Shown here in pieces: positions 32,030-40,682 of a stretch of DNA of 64,000 nt. The notes under the pieces are model-generated. The model saw nothing but the letters and a program-made list of their open reading frames with translations, had not been told where the DNA came from and did no database searches. Source of the DNA: Streptosporangium sp. NBC_01495 (GTDB taxonomy: Bacteria; Actinomycetota; Actinomycetes; Streptosporangiales; Streptosporangiaceae). The position numbers were made by a program, and so were the translations under genes. Location: assembly GCF_036250735.1 (NCBI RefSeq), contig NZ_CP109430.1:7812001-7876000 (forward strand). Reading direction: 5' to 3'. Every line of letters begins with the position of its first letter. The first letter of the stretch is position 1.

Positions 32030-33268
32030 TCAGCTCTTCGCGAGGTCGGCCAGCGGTACGGAGAGGTCGGCGAGCCGGTCGGGGGCGACGGTCGCGCCGC
32101 CGCGGATCAGCTCCTGCGTCGCGGAGATGCCCTCGTCCCACCGGTTGACGTGCATACCCGCCACGACACGCCCGCCGGCGAGCCAGAAGGCATGGAAGGC
32201 CCCCGATTCCAGGTCCCCCCGGATGACCACGGAGTCGTACTCGCCGGGCGCGAACCAGCCGGAGAACTCCATGCCGACGTCGTACTGGTCGGTAAAGAAG
32301 TATGGCGGCCTGTCGTAGACCACCTTCCGGCCGAGCATGGCCTTGGCCGCGGCCGCTCCCCCGTTGAGGGCGTTGGCCCAGTGCTCGACGCGGACGCGGG
32401 TGCCGTACAGGGGGTTGAACGCGTTGGCCACGTCACCGGCGGCGTAGACGTCGGGGTCGTCGGTGCGGAGGGACTCGTCGACGAGGATCCCGTTGTCCAC
32501 GGCCAGGCCCGCCCGCTCGGCGAGCTCGGTGTTGGGGCTGACGCCGATGCCGACGATCACGAGGTCGGCCGGGATCTCCTCCCCGTCGTGGGTGGCGACC
32601 GCGCGGACGTGCCCGGGGCCGAGGAGCCCGGTCACCTCGCGGCCGAGCCGTACATCGACGCCGTGGCGCCGGTGCACGTCGGCGAAGAAGGCGCCCAGCT
32701 CGGGGCCGAGCGCGGCGTGCAGCGGCACCGCCCGCGGCTCGACAACGGTCACCTCACAGCCGTACTCCCTGGCGGCCGCGGCGGTCTCCAGCCCGATCCA
32801 GCCCGCGCCGACGACGACCACCCTCCTGCCGCCGCCGCGGACGGCCTCGCGCAGCCGCTCCGAGTCGCCGAGATCGCGGAGGTGGTACACGCCGTCCAGG
32901 TCGGCGCCGGGTACGTCGAGGCGACGTGGGGAGGCGCCGGGGACGAGCAGCAGCTTGTCGTACCGGACGCGCCGCCCGTCGTCGAGCTCCACGTGGTGCG
33001 CGGCCCGGTCGAGGTCCGTCGCCCGGCGCCCGAGCAGCGGCTCCACGGCGTTGCCGGCGTACCAGCCCTCGTCGTGGACGTAGAGTTTGGCCTTTTCCTC
33101 CTTGCCGAGCAGGTAGCCCTTCGAGAGCGGGGGCCGCTCGTAGGGAAGCTCGGTCTCGGCGCCGATCAGTGTGATCCCGCCTTCGAAGCCCTCGTCGCGC
33201 AGGGACTCCGCCGCCTTGGCACCCGCCAGGCCCGCTCCGACGATGACGAACGTCTGCTCGGTAGTCAT
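32030..33268 (-). CDS. FAD/NAD(P)-dependent oxidoreductase, ferredoxin-reductase (BphA4/rhodocoxin-reductase) type
   Basis: A 412-residue flavoprotein. It has the FAD GxGxxG (VIVGAGLAGAKAAE, about residues 8-21), the NAD(P)H site (VVVVGAGWIGLETAAAA, about 148-164), the second FAD motif VYAAGDVA (near 285) and a C-terminal reductase dimerisation domain. The family passes electrons from NAD(P)H to [2Fe-2S] ferredoxins serving P450s or ring-hydroxylating dioxygenases; no ferredoxin or P450 gene is adjacent, so it may serve a partner elsewhere. The ATG at 33268 follows AAGGGACTC. Confidence 0.88.
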   Translation of the reverse strand: MTTEQTFVIVGAGLAGAKAAESLRDEGFEGGITLIGAETELPYERPPLSKGYLLGKEEKAKLYVHDEGWYAGNAVEPLLGRRATDLDRAAHHVELDDGRRVRYDKLLLVPGASPRRLDVPGADLDGVYHLRDLGDSERLREAVRGGGRRVVVVGAGWIGLETAAAAREYGCEVTVVEPRAVPLHAALGPELGAFFADVHRRHGVDVRLGREVTGLLGPGHVRAVATHDGEEIPADLVIVGIGVSPNTELAERAGLAVDNGILVDESLRTDDPDVYAAGDVANAFNPLYGTRVRVEHWANALNGGAAAAKAMLGRKVVYDRPPYFFTDQYDVGMEFSGWFAPGEYDSVVIRGDLESGAFHAFWLAGGRVVAGMHVNRWDEGISATQELIRGGATVAPDRLADLSVPLADLAKS

Positions 33269-33610
33269 GAGTCCCTTCCTACTCCGATTCCCGTACCGGT
33301 TCCAACGATCGCGAGAAGCCGCGGGCCGCGGCCTCTTCGGACGGGGGGACGGGCCGTGCGAGGAGACGGTTTGGACGACTTTCCCCGCACCGCACCCGCA
33401 CCGCACCCGCACCGAACCGGTCCGGTTCGACATGGTCCGGTTCGGCGTGATCCGTTCCGGTGCGGGATGCGGTCCGGTGCGATGCGGAACGCCGCCGGAA
33501 CGGATGGCGACAGGGCGAGAGGCGCGGGCGGGACGCGATTCCGGAACACATCGCGGTTAACCCGAGAAACAAACCCTTCTCCCCCTCTTAACACATATAA
33601 GGAAATCACC
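33269..33610. other. Intergenic region with CACCGCACCCG-type repeats
   Basis: No gene is supported here. Bases 33385-33413 are short tandem repeats of CCGCAC/CGCACC, followed by four variants of (G)GTCCGGTTCG and GGTGCGGGATGCGG to about 33,500. The last 30 bases change to AT-rich sequence (CTTAACACATATAAGG) and probably hold a promoter or leader for the following genes. Confidence 0.5.
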
Positions 33611-33814
33611 ATGAAATCGCCCCGAACATCGGCCTCGTGGACCGGAGAAGACATTCAACACCCTCGGGTGACAGGACGAGGAAATTTTCGTTTACCCTGC
33701 CGGAAACGGAATTACAGCCCTCTCCCAAAGGGGGGCGTATATATTTTTCACGCCATCAAGATCGTGCCGCCGACGAGGCTATCAACGAACTCGCCAACGG
33801 CGCGCTTTTTTTGA
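33611..33814 (+). CDS. Possible small protein or leader peptide (67 residues)
   Basis: An ATG with AAGGA seven bases upstream opens a 67-residue frame (MKSPRTSASWTGEDIQHPRV start, ending TARFF). It ends 15 bases before the secreted-protein gene. The peptide is basic, has no signal or membrane segment and matches no family recognised. The region is less GC-rich than its surroundings, with a run of seven T near 33,806. It could be a leader peptide or a chance frame. Confidence 0.35.
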   Translation: MKSPRTSASWTGEDIQHPRVTGRGNFRLPCRKRNYSPLPKGGVYIFHAIKIVPPTRLSTNSPTARFF

Positions 33815-33829
33815 TAAGGAGCATGCCGT

Positions 33830-34531
33830 ATGCCATTGAAGCGACGATTTGCCCGAGTCACGGTCAGCTGCGCCTTCGCGGTGGCCGCCGTCCTGAGTCT
33901 CGGAGCGTTCTCTCCCGTGCCGCCGAGCATTCCGGACAACCCGCCCGCACCCCAGCCGTGGGAACCCGCTCTCCAGTCGTGGGAGCCCGCGCCCCAGCCC
34001 GGGGAGGTGGCACCGCCGCCCAAGCCCACCGTGCGCGCCCTGACGGCCGCCGAGATCCAGGAAAAGGGGCTCGATCAATACATCGACATGTCCCGCCAGC
34101 AGGAAACGGTTCCCAGCGTCGTCGACACGTCCCAGGGGAAATTCGCCAGCGACCTCCTCTCTCCCACGAAGCGGCCGGGAAACGTCAGTTCCGCCGATTC
34201 CGCGACGGGCTGCTGGTATCTCACGACGACATACGGAGCCCCCGCTCTTCAGGGAAGCGCCTACCACACCTGGTGCGGCGACGGCGTCCTGGTCACATAC
34301 ACCTCCGCCACCTGCACCGGGAGCACGAGCCTTTCCACCTACATCTACGAGGGCTGCCAGAACGTCCAGGCCTACGGAGTCGGCTGGAACGTCTGGGACG
34401 TCACCGACAGATGGCGTTTCTGCACGGCCTACGACCGTCTCACGGGCGTGTGCTCCGCCCGGATATACCCGTGGCAGAAGAACCGCTACGGCGCCAACGG
34501 CCAGGTCTGGCTGCTCGGCTGGGGCAACTAG
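33830..34531 (+). CDS. Secreted protein with Pro-rich linker and Cys-containing C-terminal domain
   Basis: A 233-residue exported protein. Residues 1-28 are a Sec signal peptide (RRFARVTVSCAFAVAAVLSL), followed by a Pro/Trp/Glu-rich segment with an internal repeat (PQPWEPA, LQSWEPA, PQPGEVA) at about 41-60. A C-terminal domain of about 110 residues has six Cys (GCWYL, TWCGDG, ATCTGS, EGCQNV, RFCTA, GVCSA) probably forming disulfides. The C-terminal domain resembles small secreted beta-sandwich proteins of actinobacteria but no family was identified. The ATG at 33830 follows AAGGAGCATGCCGT. Confidence 0.65.
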   Translation: MPLKRRFARVTVSCAFAVAAVLSLGAFSPVPPSIPDNPPAPQPWEPALQSWEPAPQPGEVAPPPKPTVRALTAAEIQEKGLDQYIDMSRQQETVPSVVDTSQGKFASDLLSPTKRPGNVSSADSATGCWYLTTTYGAPALQGSAYHTWCGDGVLVTYTSATCTGSTSLSTYIYEGCQNVQAYGVGWNVWDVTDRWRFCTAYDRLTGVCSARIYPWQKNRYGANGQVWLLGWGN

Positions 34532-34978
34532 AGGGCGTGTCCCGGGTTCGGATCCTCGGGCGCCCCAAAGGCTCCGGACCCGCAAGGCGGCGCCTCGCGG
34601 GTGAGGCCCGGCCAGGCGGCTCTCCGGAAACCCGTCGAACCCGTCGAACCCGTCGAAGCGAGGGGCAGGCCCCCGCTCCTTGATCCGGTCGATGCGGCCT
34701 GCCCGGAGGCGAGAGGGAGGGACAGCGCCCGGCGGACAGGGAGACCTCGCCGATCGGCCTGACCATGAACGGCCCGGCTCGTCCACCTTCAGCCGAGCCC
34801 CGCTTCGGTACCCCAGCCGTCGGGGTTCGGCTGACACGTCGCCCGCACCGCCGCGTCCAGGCCGGACCGCGGCCCACGGGGGACCGCACGCTCGGCACCA
34901 CCTCGGGCCGCCCGCTCACCCGCGAACCGGACATCTCACGAGCTCGACCGACGGCCCGCGCGCTAATTTCATCACTTG
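34532..34978. other. Intergenic region with 9-bp triple repeat and a hairpin
   Basis: No gene is supported. ACCCGTCGA occurs three times in perfect tandem at 34630-34656, immediately followed by a hairpin (34657-34677). The rest, to the MarR promoter at 34979, is GC-rich with no coding signal in any frame. Arg/Pro-rich frames here look like shadow readings. Confidence 0.5.
34657..34677 (+). terminator. Putative hairpin terminator
   Basis: AGCG-A-GGGG pairs with CCCCCGCT around the loop CAGG, with one bulged A. It lies 126 bases after the secreted-protein stop and may terminate it; the distance lowers confidence. Confidence 0.4.
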
Positions 34979-35037
34979 TTGACTTCCTGGCCTCTCCGAC
35001 TTAACGTTGCATCAACGCATTGGTTGCAGTGATGCAA
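34979..35037 (+). promoter_or_regulatory. Promoter and inverted-repeat operator of the MarR/Rph-like operon
   Basis: TTGACT (34979-34984) and TAACGT (35002-35007) are separated by 17 bases and form a good sigma-70-type promoter. TTGCATCA (35007-35014) and TGATGCAA (35030-35037) are perfect 8-base arms around 15 bases, placed over and after the expected start point, so a bound repressor would block transcription. The regulator encoded at 35049 is the obvious candidate. Confidence 0.75.
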
Positions 35038-35048
35038 GGAGTTGTCCG

Positions 35049-35534
35049 ATGGACCCCGTGAACGGCGCGGAGCGCGATCGGATGGCCGATGACATCGGCG
35101 ACCTCCGCCGGGCGCTCATCCCCGGCCTGCTGCTCCATCTGCTGAGCGGGTTCGAGGGCGACGAGCCCTCCATGATCCAGATCGCCACGCTCTACACCCT
35201 CGACACCCCGGCCGCCCCGACGCTCCGCGAACTCGCCGGGAGTGTCGGCCGGTCCGTCTCGGCCACCAGCCGCCTGGTCGACCAGCTCGTACGGCGAGGG
35301 CTGGCCGACCGCCGGGAGGATCCCGGCGACCGGCGGGTGCGGCGGATCGCCCTCACCCCGGCCGGAACGGACTTCCTCCGCACGTTCGAGCGCGTCCGGG
35401 CCGACGCCCAACTCGAAGTCATGGCCCATCTGACCGCCGAGGAACGCGAGCTCGTGATCCGGGCCATGGCGCTTCTCGGCGAAGCCTCAAGGAGACGCCC
35501 CCATGTCCAAGCCGCTCATCCTGAAATTCGATGA
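35049..35534 (+). CDS. MarR-family transcriptional regulator
   Basis: A 161-residue MarR protein with the winged-helix core at about residues 45-115 (APTLRELAGSVGRSVSATSR, LVDQLVRRGLADRREDPGDR, RVRRIALTPAG). The ATG at 35049 follows AAGGAG with 7 bases between. Its last 32 bases overlap the start of the Rph-like gene, so both are one transcript and probably coupled in translation. It likely represses the operon through the inverted repeat at 35007-35037; the inducing ligand could be a compound acted on by the downstream enzyme (inference). Confidence 0.9.
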   Translation: MDPVNGAERDRMADDIGDLRRALIPGLLLHLLSGFEGDEPSMIQIATLYTLDTPAAPTLRELAGSVGRSVSATSRLVDQLVRRGLADRREDPGDRRVRRIALTPAGTDFLRTFERVRADAQLEVMAHLTAEERELVIRAMALLGEASRRRPHVQAAHPEIR

Positions 35535-38391
35535 CATCGGGGCGGAGATGCTGCCCCTGGTCGGCGGCAAGGCCGCCAATCTCGGCGTGCTCACCAGCGC
35601 CGGGCTCCCCGTTCCCCCCGGTCTGTGCGTCACCACCGAGGCCTACCGCAGGGTCACCGAGCGAGCCGGGCTGCAGGACGTGCTCGCGGCACTCGCCACG
35701 ACGGCCGCCGGGGACGTCCCCGCCCTGAACGCGCTGGCCGCGAAGGCTCGCGAGCTCGTGCTCGCCGCACCGGTCCCCGACGACATCGCGGGTGTCGTAC
35801 GGAACAGCTCGACCGGTCCCGTCGCGGTCCGCTCCTCCGCGACCGCCGAGGACCTGCCGCACGCCAGCTTCGCCGGGCAGCAGGACACCTACCTCAACGT
35901 GATCGGCGCCGACGCCGTGCTTGACGCGGTCCGGCGGTGCTGGGCCTCGCTGTGGACCGACCGGGCCGTCGCCTACCGGGCCGCGAACGGCATCGACCAC
36001 GGCGCGGTGCGCCTGGCGGTGGTCATCCAGGAGATGGTCCAGTCAGAGGTGGCCGGGGTGATGTTCACCGCCAACCCGGTCACCGGGCGGCGGCGCGAGG
36101 CGGTGATCGACGCCAGCCTGGGGCTCGGCGAGGCCGTGGTCTCCGGCGCGGTCAACCCCGACCACTTCGTGGTCGACACCGCCACCGGCGAGATCACCGA
36201 GCGTCGCCTCGGTGACAAGCGGCTGGCCGTACGGTCACTGGCGGGCGGCGGCGTCGAGTACGTCGAGGCGCCCGCGAGTTTCACGGGCGCCGCGGAGAAG
36301 GCCTGTGTCACCGACGCGCTGCTGCGGGCGCTGGCCGAGCTCGGCGACCGGGTCGAGCGGCACTACGGGACGCCCCAGGACACCGAGTGGGCGATCGACT
36401 CCGACGGCGTCCTCTGGCTGACCCAGTCGCGTCCCATCACCACGCTCTATCCAATCCCCCGCCACGCGGAGCCGTCCGCGGAGCCGCTGCCCGGGGCGGG
36501 CGGCACGCGCGCGGGGGAGACCGGCGCCCTGGACGCGCGGTCCGGAGGCTTCGAGCCCGATGGCACGCGGATCTACTTCTGCTTCAGCCTGGCCCAGGGC
36601 CTCTACCGGCCGATCACGCCCATGGGCATGTCGGCCTTCAGGCTGCTGTCGTCGTCGGCGTTCGAGATTCTGGGGATCCCGGTGGCCGACCCGGTGGCCG
36701 GGGCCCCCGTCATCGCGGAGTCGGGCGGGCGGCTGTTCTTCGACGTCACCGGTTTCATGCGCGGCAGGGTGGGCCGCGTGGCCTTCCCGAAGGTGCTCGA
36801 CGTGATGGAGGCCAGGTCGGCGAAGGTGCTGCGCGGCCTGCTCGACGATCCCCGGTTCGGCGTCACCCAGCCCTCGCTCCGTCCGCCCCTGCGCCGGGCG
36901 GTCAGGCTCGCGTCCCGCTTCCGCGTCCCGCAGCGTGCCGTACGGGCCCTGCTCAACCCCGCGGCGGCGCACCGGGACGTGGAGCTGCTGAACGCGCGCC
37001 TCGGGAGGGGGCTGGCCGCGCCCGAGGGTTCCACCCCGAGCCGGCGGCTCGACCACGTCGAGCGGGTGCTGAGCCGCCAGATCTTCCCGCTGCTGCCGAC
37101 CATCGCTCCGGCGGCGGTGGCCGGTTTCGCGATGCTCGGCCTGGCCGCCAAGGTGCTGGGTGACCGGGTCAGGCCGGGCGAGCTGCAGACGGTCCTGCGC
37201 GGGCTGCCGCACAACGTGACCACCGAGATGGACCTGGCGCTGTGGCGGCTGGCCACCCGCATCCGCGAGGACCGCGAGGCCACCTCCCTGCTGCTGGGCA
37301 CCCCCGCGGCCGAGCTGGCCGAGCGCTTCCGCGCCGGATCGCTCCCCGGCGTCGCGGGGAAGGGCCTGACGGACTTCCTCTCCGTCTACGGCGTCAGGGC
37401 GGTCGCCGAGATCGACCTCGGGCTGCCGCGCTGGTCGGAGGACCCGACCCACATCATCGGCGTCCTCGCCAACTACCTGCGGTTGGAGGACCCGGCCCTC
37501 GCCCCCGACGCCCTGTTCGCCGGGGGCGCCGCCGAGGCCGCCCTCATGATCAAGACCCTGAGCCGGCGTGCCGGAGGTCTTCGCGGGCGCTTCGTCCGCT
37601 TCGCGCTCGGCAGGACCCGGGCGCTGGCGGGTCTGCGCGAGATGCCCAAGTACGCCATGGTGACCGCCCTGGCCGCGATGCGGGCCGAGCTGCTCGCCGT
37701 CGGCGTCGAGCTGGCGGCACGCGGGCTGCTGGCCGCCGCCGACGACGTCTTCTTCCTGACCTTCCGCGAGGCCAGGGCGGCCCTCGCCGCGCCCTCCGGG
37801 GAGATCTCCGCGTCGGCCACGGCCGGTCACGCGCCCGGCAGCGGACCGGTCCCCTCCCCGACCGGTTCTCCTTCACCGGCTTCCCCGGTTTCCCCGGTTT
37901 CCCCGATGAAGGACGGCACTCCCTCGTCCGGCAAGGCCGCGCGGCCCGCCCTGGCGGATCTCGTGGCGCGGCGGCGTGAGGAGGCCGCCCGCGAGCTGCG
38001 CCGCAGGCACGTCCCCCGTGTCCTGCTGTCGGACGGCACCGAGCCGGAGGCGGTCGGCGTACGGACGCCGGTGGACGGGGCGCTGACCGGCACCCCGGCC
38101 TCGGCGGGCACCGTCACCGGCGTCGCCAGGGTCATCCTCGACCCGGTCGGCGCGCACCTGGAGCCCGGGGAGATCCTGGTCTGCCCCTCCACCGACCCCG
38201 GCTGGACGCCGCTGTTCCTCACGGCGGGCGGCCTGGTGATGGAGATGGGCGGCGCGAACTCCCACGGTGCCGTGGTGGCCCGCGAGTACGGGATCCCGGC
38301 CGTGGTGGGCGTGAGCGGGGCGACCGAGCACATCGTCACCGGCCAGGAGATCACCGTCGACGGCGCCTCCGGCGTCGTCACCGCCACCTGA
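35503..38391 (+). CDS. Rifamycin-phosphotransferase-like / PEP-synthase-family enzyme
   Basis: A 962-residue three-part enzyme. Residues 1-320 are a PPDK/PEP-synthase ATP-binding domain (VGGKAANLGVLTSAGLPVPP, PVAVRSSATAEDLPHASFAG). About 330-770 is a middle helical domain, and 850-962 is the swivelling phosphohistidine domain (MGGANSHGAVVAREYGIPAV, His near 921). The order and the CVTTEAY and SHGAVVAREYG motifs fit rifampin phosphotransferases, which inactivate rifamycins with ATP, better than PEP synthase (TCHA). A Pro/Ser-rich linker (near 775-812) makes it about 100 residues longer than usual Rph. Resistance is inference: it could act on another natural product. It overlaps the MarR gene by 32 bases. 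Confidence 0.75.
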   Translation: MSKPLILKFDDIGAEMLPLVGGKAANLGVLTSAGLPVPPGLCVTTEAYRRVTERAGLQDVLAALATTAAGDVPALNALAAKARELVLAAPVPDDIAGVVRNSSTGPVAVRSSATAEDLPHASFAGQQDTYLNVIGADAVLDAVRRCWASLWTDRAVAYRAANGIDHGAVRLAVVIQEMVQSEVAGVMFTANPVTGRRREAVIDASLGLGEAVVSGAVNPDHFVVDTATGEITERRLGDKRLAVRSLAGGGVEYVEAPASFTGAAEKACVTDALLRALAELGDRVERHYGTPQDTEWAIDSDGVLWLTQSRPITTLYPIPRHAEPSAEPLPGAGGTRAGETGALDARSGGFEPDGTRIYFCFSLAQGLYRPITPMGMSAFRLLSSSAFEILGIPVADPVAGAPVIAESGGRLFFDVTGFMRGRVGRVAFPKVLDVMEARSAKVLRGLLDDPRFGVTQPSLRPPLRRAVRLASRFRVPQRAVRALLNPAAAHRDVELLNARLGRGLAAPEGSTPSRRLDHVERVLSRQIFPLLPTIAPAAVAGFAMLGLAAKVLGDRVRPGELQTVLRGLPHNVTTEMDLALWRLATRIREDREATSLLLGTPAAELAERFRAGSLPGVAGKGLTDFLSVYGVRAVAEIDLGLPRWSEDPTHIIGVLANYLRLEDPALAPDALFAGGAAEAALMIKTLSRRAGGLRGRFVRFALGRTRALAGLREMPKYAMVTALAAMRAELLAVGVELAARGLLAAADDVFFLTFREARAALAAPSGEISASATAGHAPGSGPVPSPTGSPSPASPVSPVSPMKDGTPSSGKAARPALADLVARRREEAARELRRRHVPRVLLSDGTEPEAVGVRTPVDGALTGTPASAGTVTGVARVILDPVGAHLEPGEILVCPSTDPGWTPLFLTAGGLVMEMGGANSHGAVVAREYGIPAVVGVSGATEHIVTGQEITVDGASGVVTAT

Positions 38392-38400
38392 CCGGGCGCG

Positions 38401-38475
38401 CGGCTCTCTCACGGCTCTCTCACGGCTCATTCACGGCTCGCTCGTGGTTCACCCGTGGCTCACTCGCGGCTCGCA
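38401..38475. repeat. 10-11-bp imperfect tandem repeat (CGGCTCTCTCA)
   Basis: Four 11-base units close to CGGCTCTCTCA are followed by three diverged 10-base units (GTGGTTCACC, CGTGGCTCAC, TCGCGGCTCG), starting 10 bases after the Rph-like stop. It lies between two convergent genes; no coding signal. Confidence 0.8.
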
Positions 38476-38567
38476 TGGGCGAGACCGCTGCCGGCGGTGT
38501 CGCCGGAGCACCTGTCGCACCGCCTCCGAGAGGCCGTCTCCCGGGAGATGCCTCCAAGTCGCCTCGC

Positions 38568-39188
38568 TCACCTGCTCGGTGGCCGGGGCCAACCCTCCGT
38601 GGGCGCGCCAGCCGGCCGTAGGAGCGACTGCACCGTCGCGATGACGACGCGGGAGACCTCCCCGGTCTCCATGCGTCCGGCGCGATTCTCCTCCGCGGCG
38701 CCTTTGAGGATGTAGTGCAGGACATTGATCAGCCAGGTGATCGGCAGGTCGACGCGGAACACACCGTCGTTCTGGCCACGGCGGATGAGCTCTCCGACAC
38801 GTTGCGCGGGGGCGGCGTGCAGCTCACGGATACGTTCGGCAGGAAGGACTTTCTGGGCAGCGGCCAGCAATGCCATGGACTCGGCCACGAGAGACCAACT
38901 GGAGTCGAGCAACCGGGACAGGGCCTCTCGTGCGTCGCCGGTGAGGTCGACGGCCGACAGCGCCTCCTCACCGGCGTGCATTGCGTCGACCAGCGCGGCC
39001 TCGACGAGTTCCGGCCGCGTGCGGAAGTGGCCGTAGAGCGTCATCCGGCCCACGCCGGCGGCCTTGGCGATGTCGTCGACGCTCGCATTCGGATCACCGC
39101 TCAGGCACGTGCGTGCCGCGGAGACGATACGGGCGATGCTGCGTTCGGCGTCCGCGCGCCGACGCGGACCAGCAGCGGCGGTAGGCAT
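38568..39188 (-). CDS. TetR-family transcriptional regulator
   Basis: A 206-residue TetR repressor. The helix-turn-helix is at about residues 20-62 (VSAARTCLSG, ASVDDIAKAAGVGRMTLYGH, FRTRPELVEAAL), followed by an all-helical ligand-binding domain. It is divergent from the 14-helix MFS gene at 39,282 and the 93-base gap has two related half-palindromes, so it probably represses that exporter and itself until a drug-like ligand binds. The start ATG at 39188 gives the usual short N-terminal arm. Confidence 0.88.
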   Translation of the reverse strand: MPTAAAGPRRRADAERSIARIVSAARTCLSGDPNASVDDIAKAAGVGRMTLYGHFRTRPELVEAALVDAMHAGEEALSAVDLTGDAREALSRLLDSSWSLVAESMALLAAAQKVLPAERIRELHAAPAQRVGELIRRGQNDGVFRVDLPITWLINVLHYILKGAAEENRAGRMETGEVSRVVIATVQSLLRPAGAPTEGWPRPPSR

Positions 39189-39199
39189 GCCACCACCCT

Positions 39200-39263
39200 A
39201 ACTCGTACGGGCATGTATGTGTTACCGTGCCGAAACCAGAAGTCGTATATGAACATACGAGTT
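39200..39263. promoter_or_regulatory. TetR-type operators between divergent regulator and exporter
   Basis: CGTATATGAACATACG (39244-39259) is a 16-base inverted repeat with 5-base arms. A related sequence CGTACGGGCATGTATG lies at 39204-39219. AACTCGTA (39200-39207) and TACGAGTT (39256-39263) are also perfect inverted arms enclosing the whole region. They cover both expected promoters. Confidence 0.7.
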
Positions 39264-39281
39264 ACCGGCCGGAGGTCCTGG

Positions 39282-40682
39282 ATGACACAGCAGGAGATCA
39301 ACAAGACACCCCCGCAAAGCAGTTCGCCCCATCCGTTGCGATGGCGCATCCTGGCCTTCCTCGGGGTGGCCCAGCTGATGCTGATCCTCGACATCACCGT
39401 CGTGGCCATCGCGCTGCCACACATCGAGACCGACCTGGGCCTGAGCCGCCAGGCGGTGACGTGGACGGTCACCGCCTACACCTTGACGTTCGGCGGCCTG
39501 ATGCTGCTGGGCGGACGGCTCGCCGACTTGATCGGGGCCAGGCGGGTGGTCCTCGCCGGCTTGGCGATCTTCACGGCGGCGTCATTGGTGACCGGGTTCG
39601 CCGACTCCGCCGCCATGCTGCTGGGTGGCCGCGTCGCCCAAGGACTCGGCGCCGCGCTGCTGTCCCCCTCAGCCCTGTCACTGGTGGTGAACCTGTTCGA
39701 GGGTGACGAGCGGAACAGGGCACTCGGTGTCTGGTCCGCGCTCGGCGGCGGGGGCGCGGCCCTCGGCGTGCTGCTGGGCGGGCTGCTCACCGCCGGCCCG
39801 GGCTGGCCATGGGTCTTCTTCGTCAACGTCCCCATCGGGCTGGTGATCCTCGCCGCTCTGGCCCGGATGCTGCCGAACCGACCCGTGGCCGCGCCCCGGC
39901 CCCGGCTCGATGTGCTCGGCGCGCTGCTGGTCACCGCTTCGTCCGGCGCGCTGATCTACGCGATCACCGGCGCCGGAGACCACGGGTGGCTCACCGCCGC
40001 GACCGGGGGGCTCGTGCTCGCGGCCGTGATCGGCTACCTGGCGTTCGTGGCCAGGCAGAAGACCGCCAAATCTCCCCTGATGGACCTCACGCTGCTGGTC
40101 CGGCGCCCGGTGGCCACCGGCACGTTCCTCATCCTGATGGCGACGGCGCTGCTGATCGCGGTGTTCTTCCTCGGCACCTTCTACTTCCAGCACGCGCAGG
40201 GATACGGCGCTTTGCAGACCGGTCTGCTGTTCCTGCCGGTCGCGGTGGCGACGATGCTCGGCGCCAACCTCACCGGCCGGCTCATCGCCCGGGCCGGAGC
40301 GCGCCGGCCGGCGGTGGCCGGGCTGCTCGCCACCGCGATCGGCATGGCCGTGCCCGCCCTGTCGTTGCACCCGGTGACCGTGGTGGCGGGCACGGCGGTC
40401 GCAGCCGCCGGGACCGGCGCGATGTTCGTCGTCGCCTCCGCGACCGCCCTGGGCCAGGTGGCCCCGCACGAATCCGGCATCGCCTCCGGCATCGTCAGCA
40501 CCTTCCACGAGTTCGGCGCCTCCATCGGAGCCGCTGCCATCTCCAGCGTCGCAGCGGCGAGCCTCACCGGGGGCACACTGTCCGGGTTCACCAACGGCTT
40601 CATCCTCGCCGCGGTCGCCGCAGGCGCCGCGGCCCTGCCGGCCGCCGTCCTGACACCCGGCCGAGCCGGCACCCGCCGATGA
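39282..40682 (+). CDS. MFS drug-efflux transporter, DHA2 (14-helix) type
   Basis: A 466-residue DHA2-family exporter with about fourteen helices. It shows LDITVVAIALPHIETDL in helix 1, motif A GRLADLIGARRVVL, GAALLSPSALSLV and WPWVFFVNVPIGL. Such proteins expel antibiotics or dyes by proton antiport. The ATG at 39282 follows GGAGGTCCTGG; an upstream in-frame ATG at 39249 would lie in the operator. It is divergent from the TetR gene and is the presumed target. Confidence 0.9.
   Translation: MTQQEINKTPPQSSSPHPLRWRILAFLGVAQLMLILDITVVAIALPHIETDLGLSRQAVTWTVTAYTLTFGGLMLLGGRLADLIGARRVVLAGLAIFTAASLVTGFADSAAMLLGGRVAQGLGAALLSPSALSLVVNLFEGDERNRALGVWSALGGGGAALGVLLGGLLTAGPGWPWVFFVNVPIGLVILAALARMLPNRPVAAPRPRLDVLGALLVTASSGALIYAITGAGDHGWLTAATGGLVLAAVIGYLAFVARQKTAKSPLMDLTLLVRRPVATGTFLILMATALLIAVFFLGTFYFQHAQGYGALQTGLLFLPVAVATMLGANLTGRLIARAGARRPAVAGLLATAIGMAVPALSLHPVTVVAGTAVAAAGTGAMFVVASATALGQVAPHESGIASGIVSTFHEFGASIGAAAISSVAAASLTGGTLSGFTNGFILAAVAAGAAALPAAVLTPGRAGTRR

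Noticed and set aside
34900..35048. Rifamycin-associated element (RAE)
   Set aside because: The RAE-type GGGGCTTGC-like palindrome is absent; the site found is an unrelated TTGCATCA inverted repeat.
36235..37830. 531-codon minus-strand frame opposite the Rph-like gene
   Set aside because: Composition is Arg/Gly/His-rich with no family signal; shadow of a high-GC gene.
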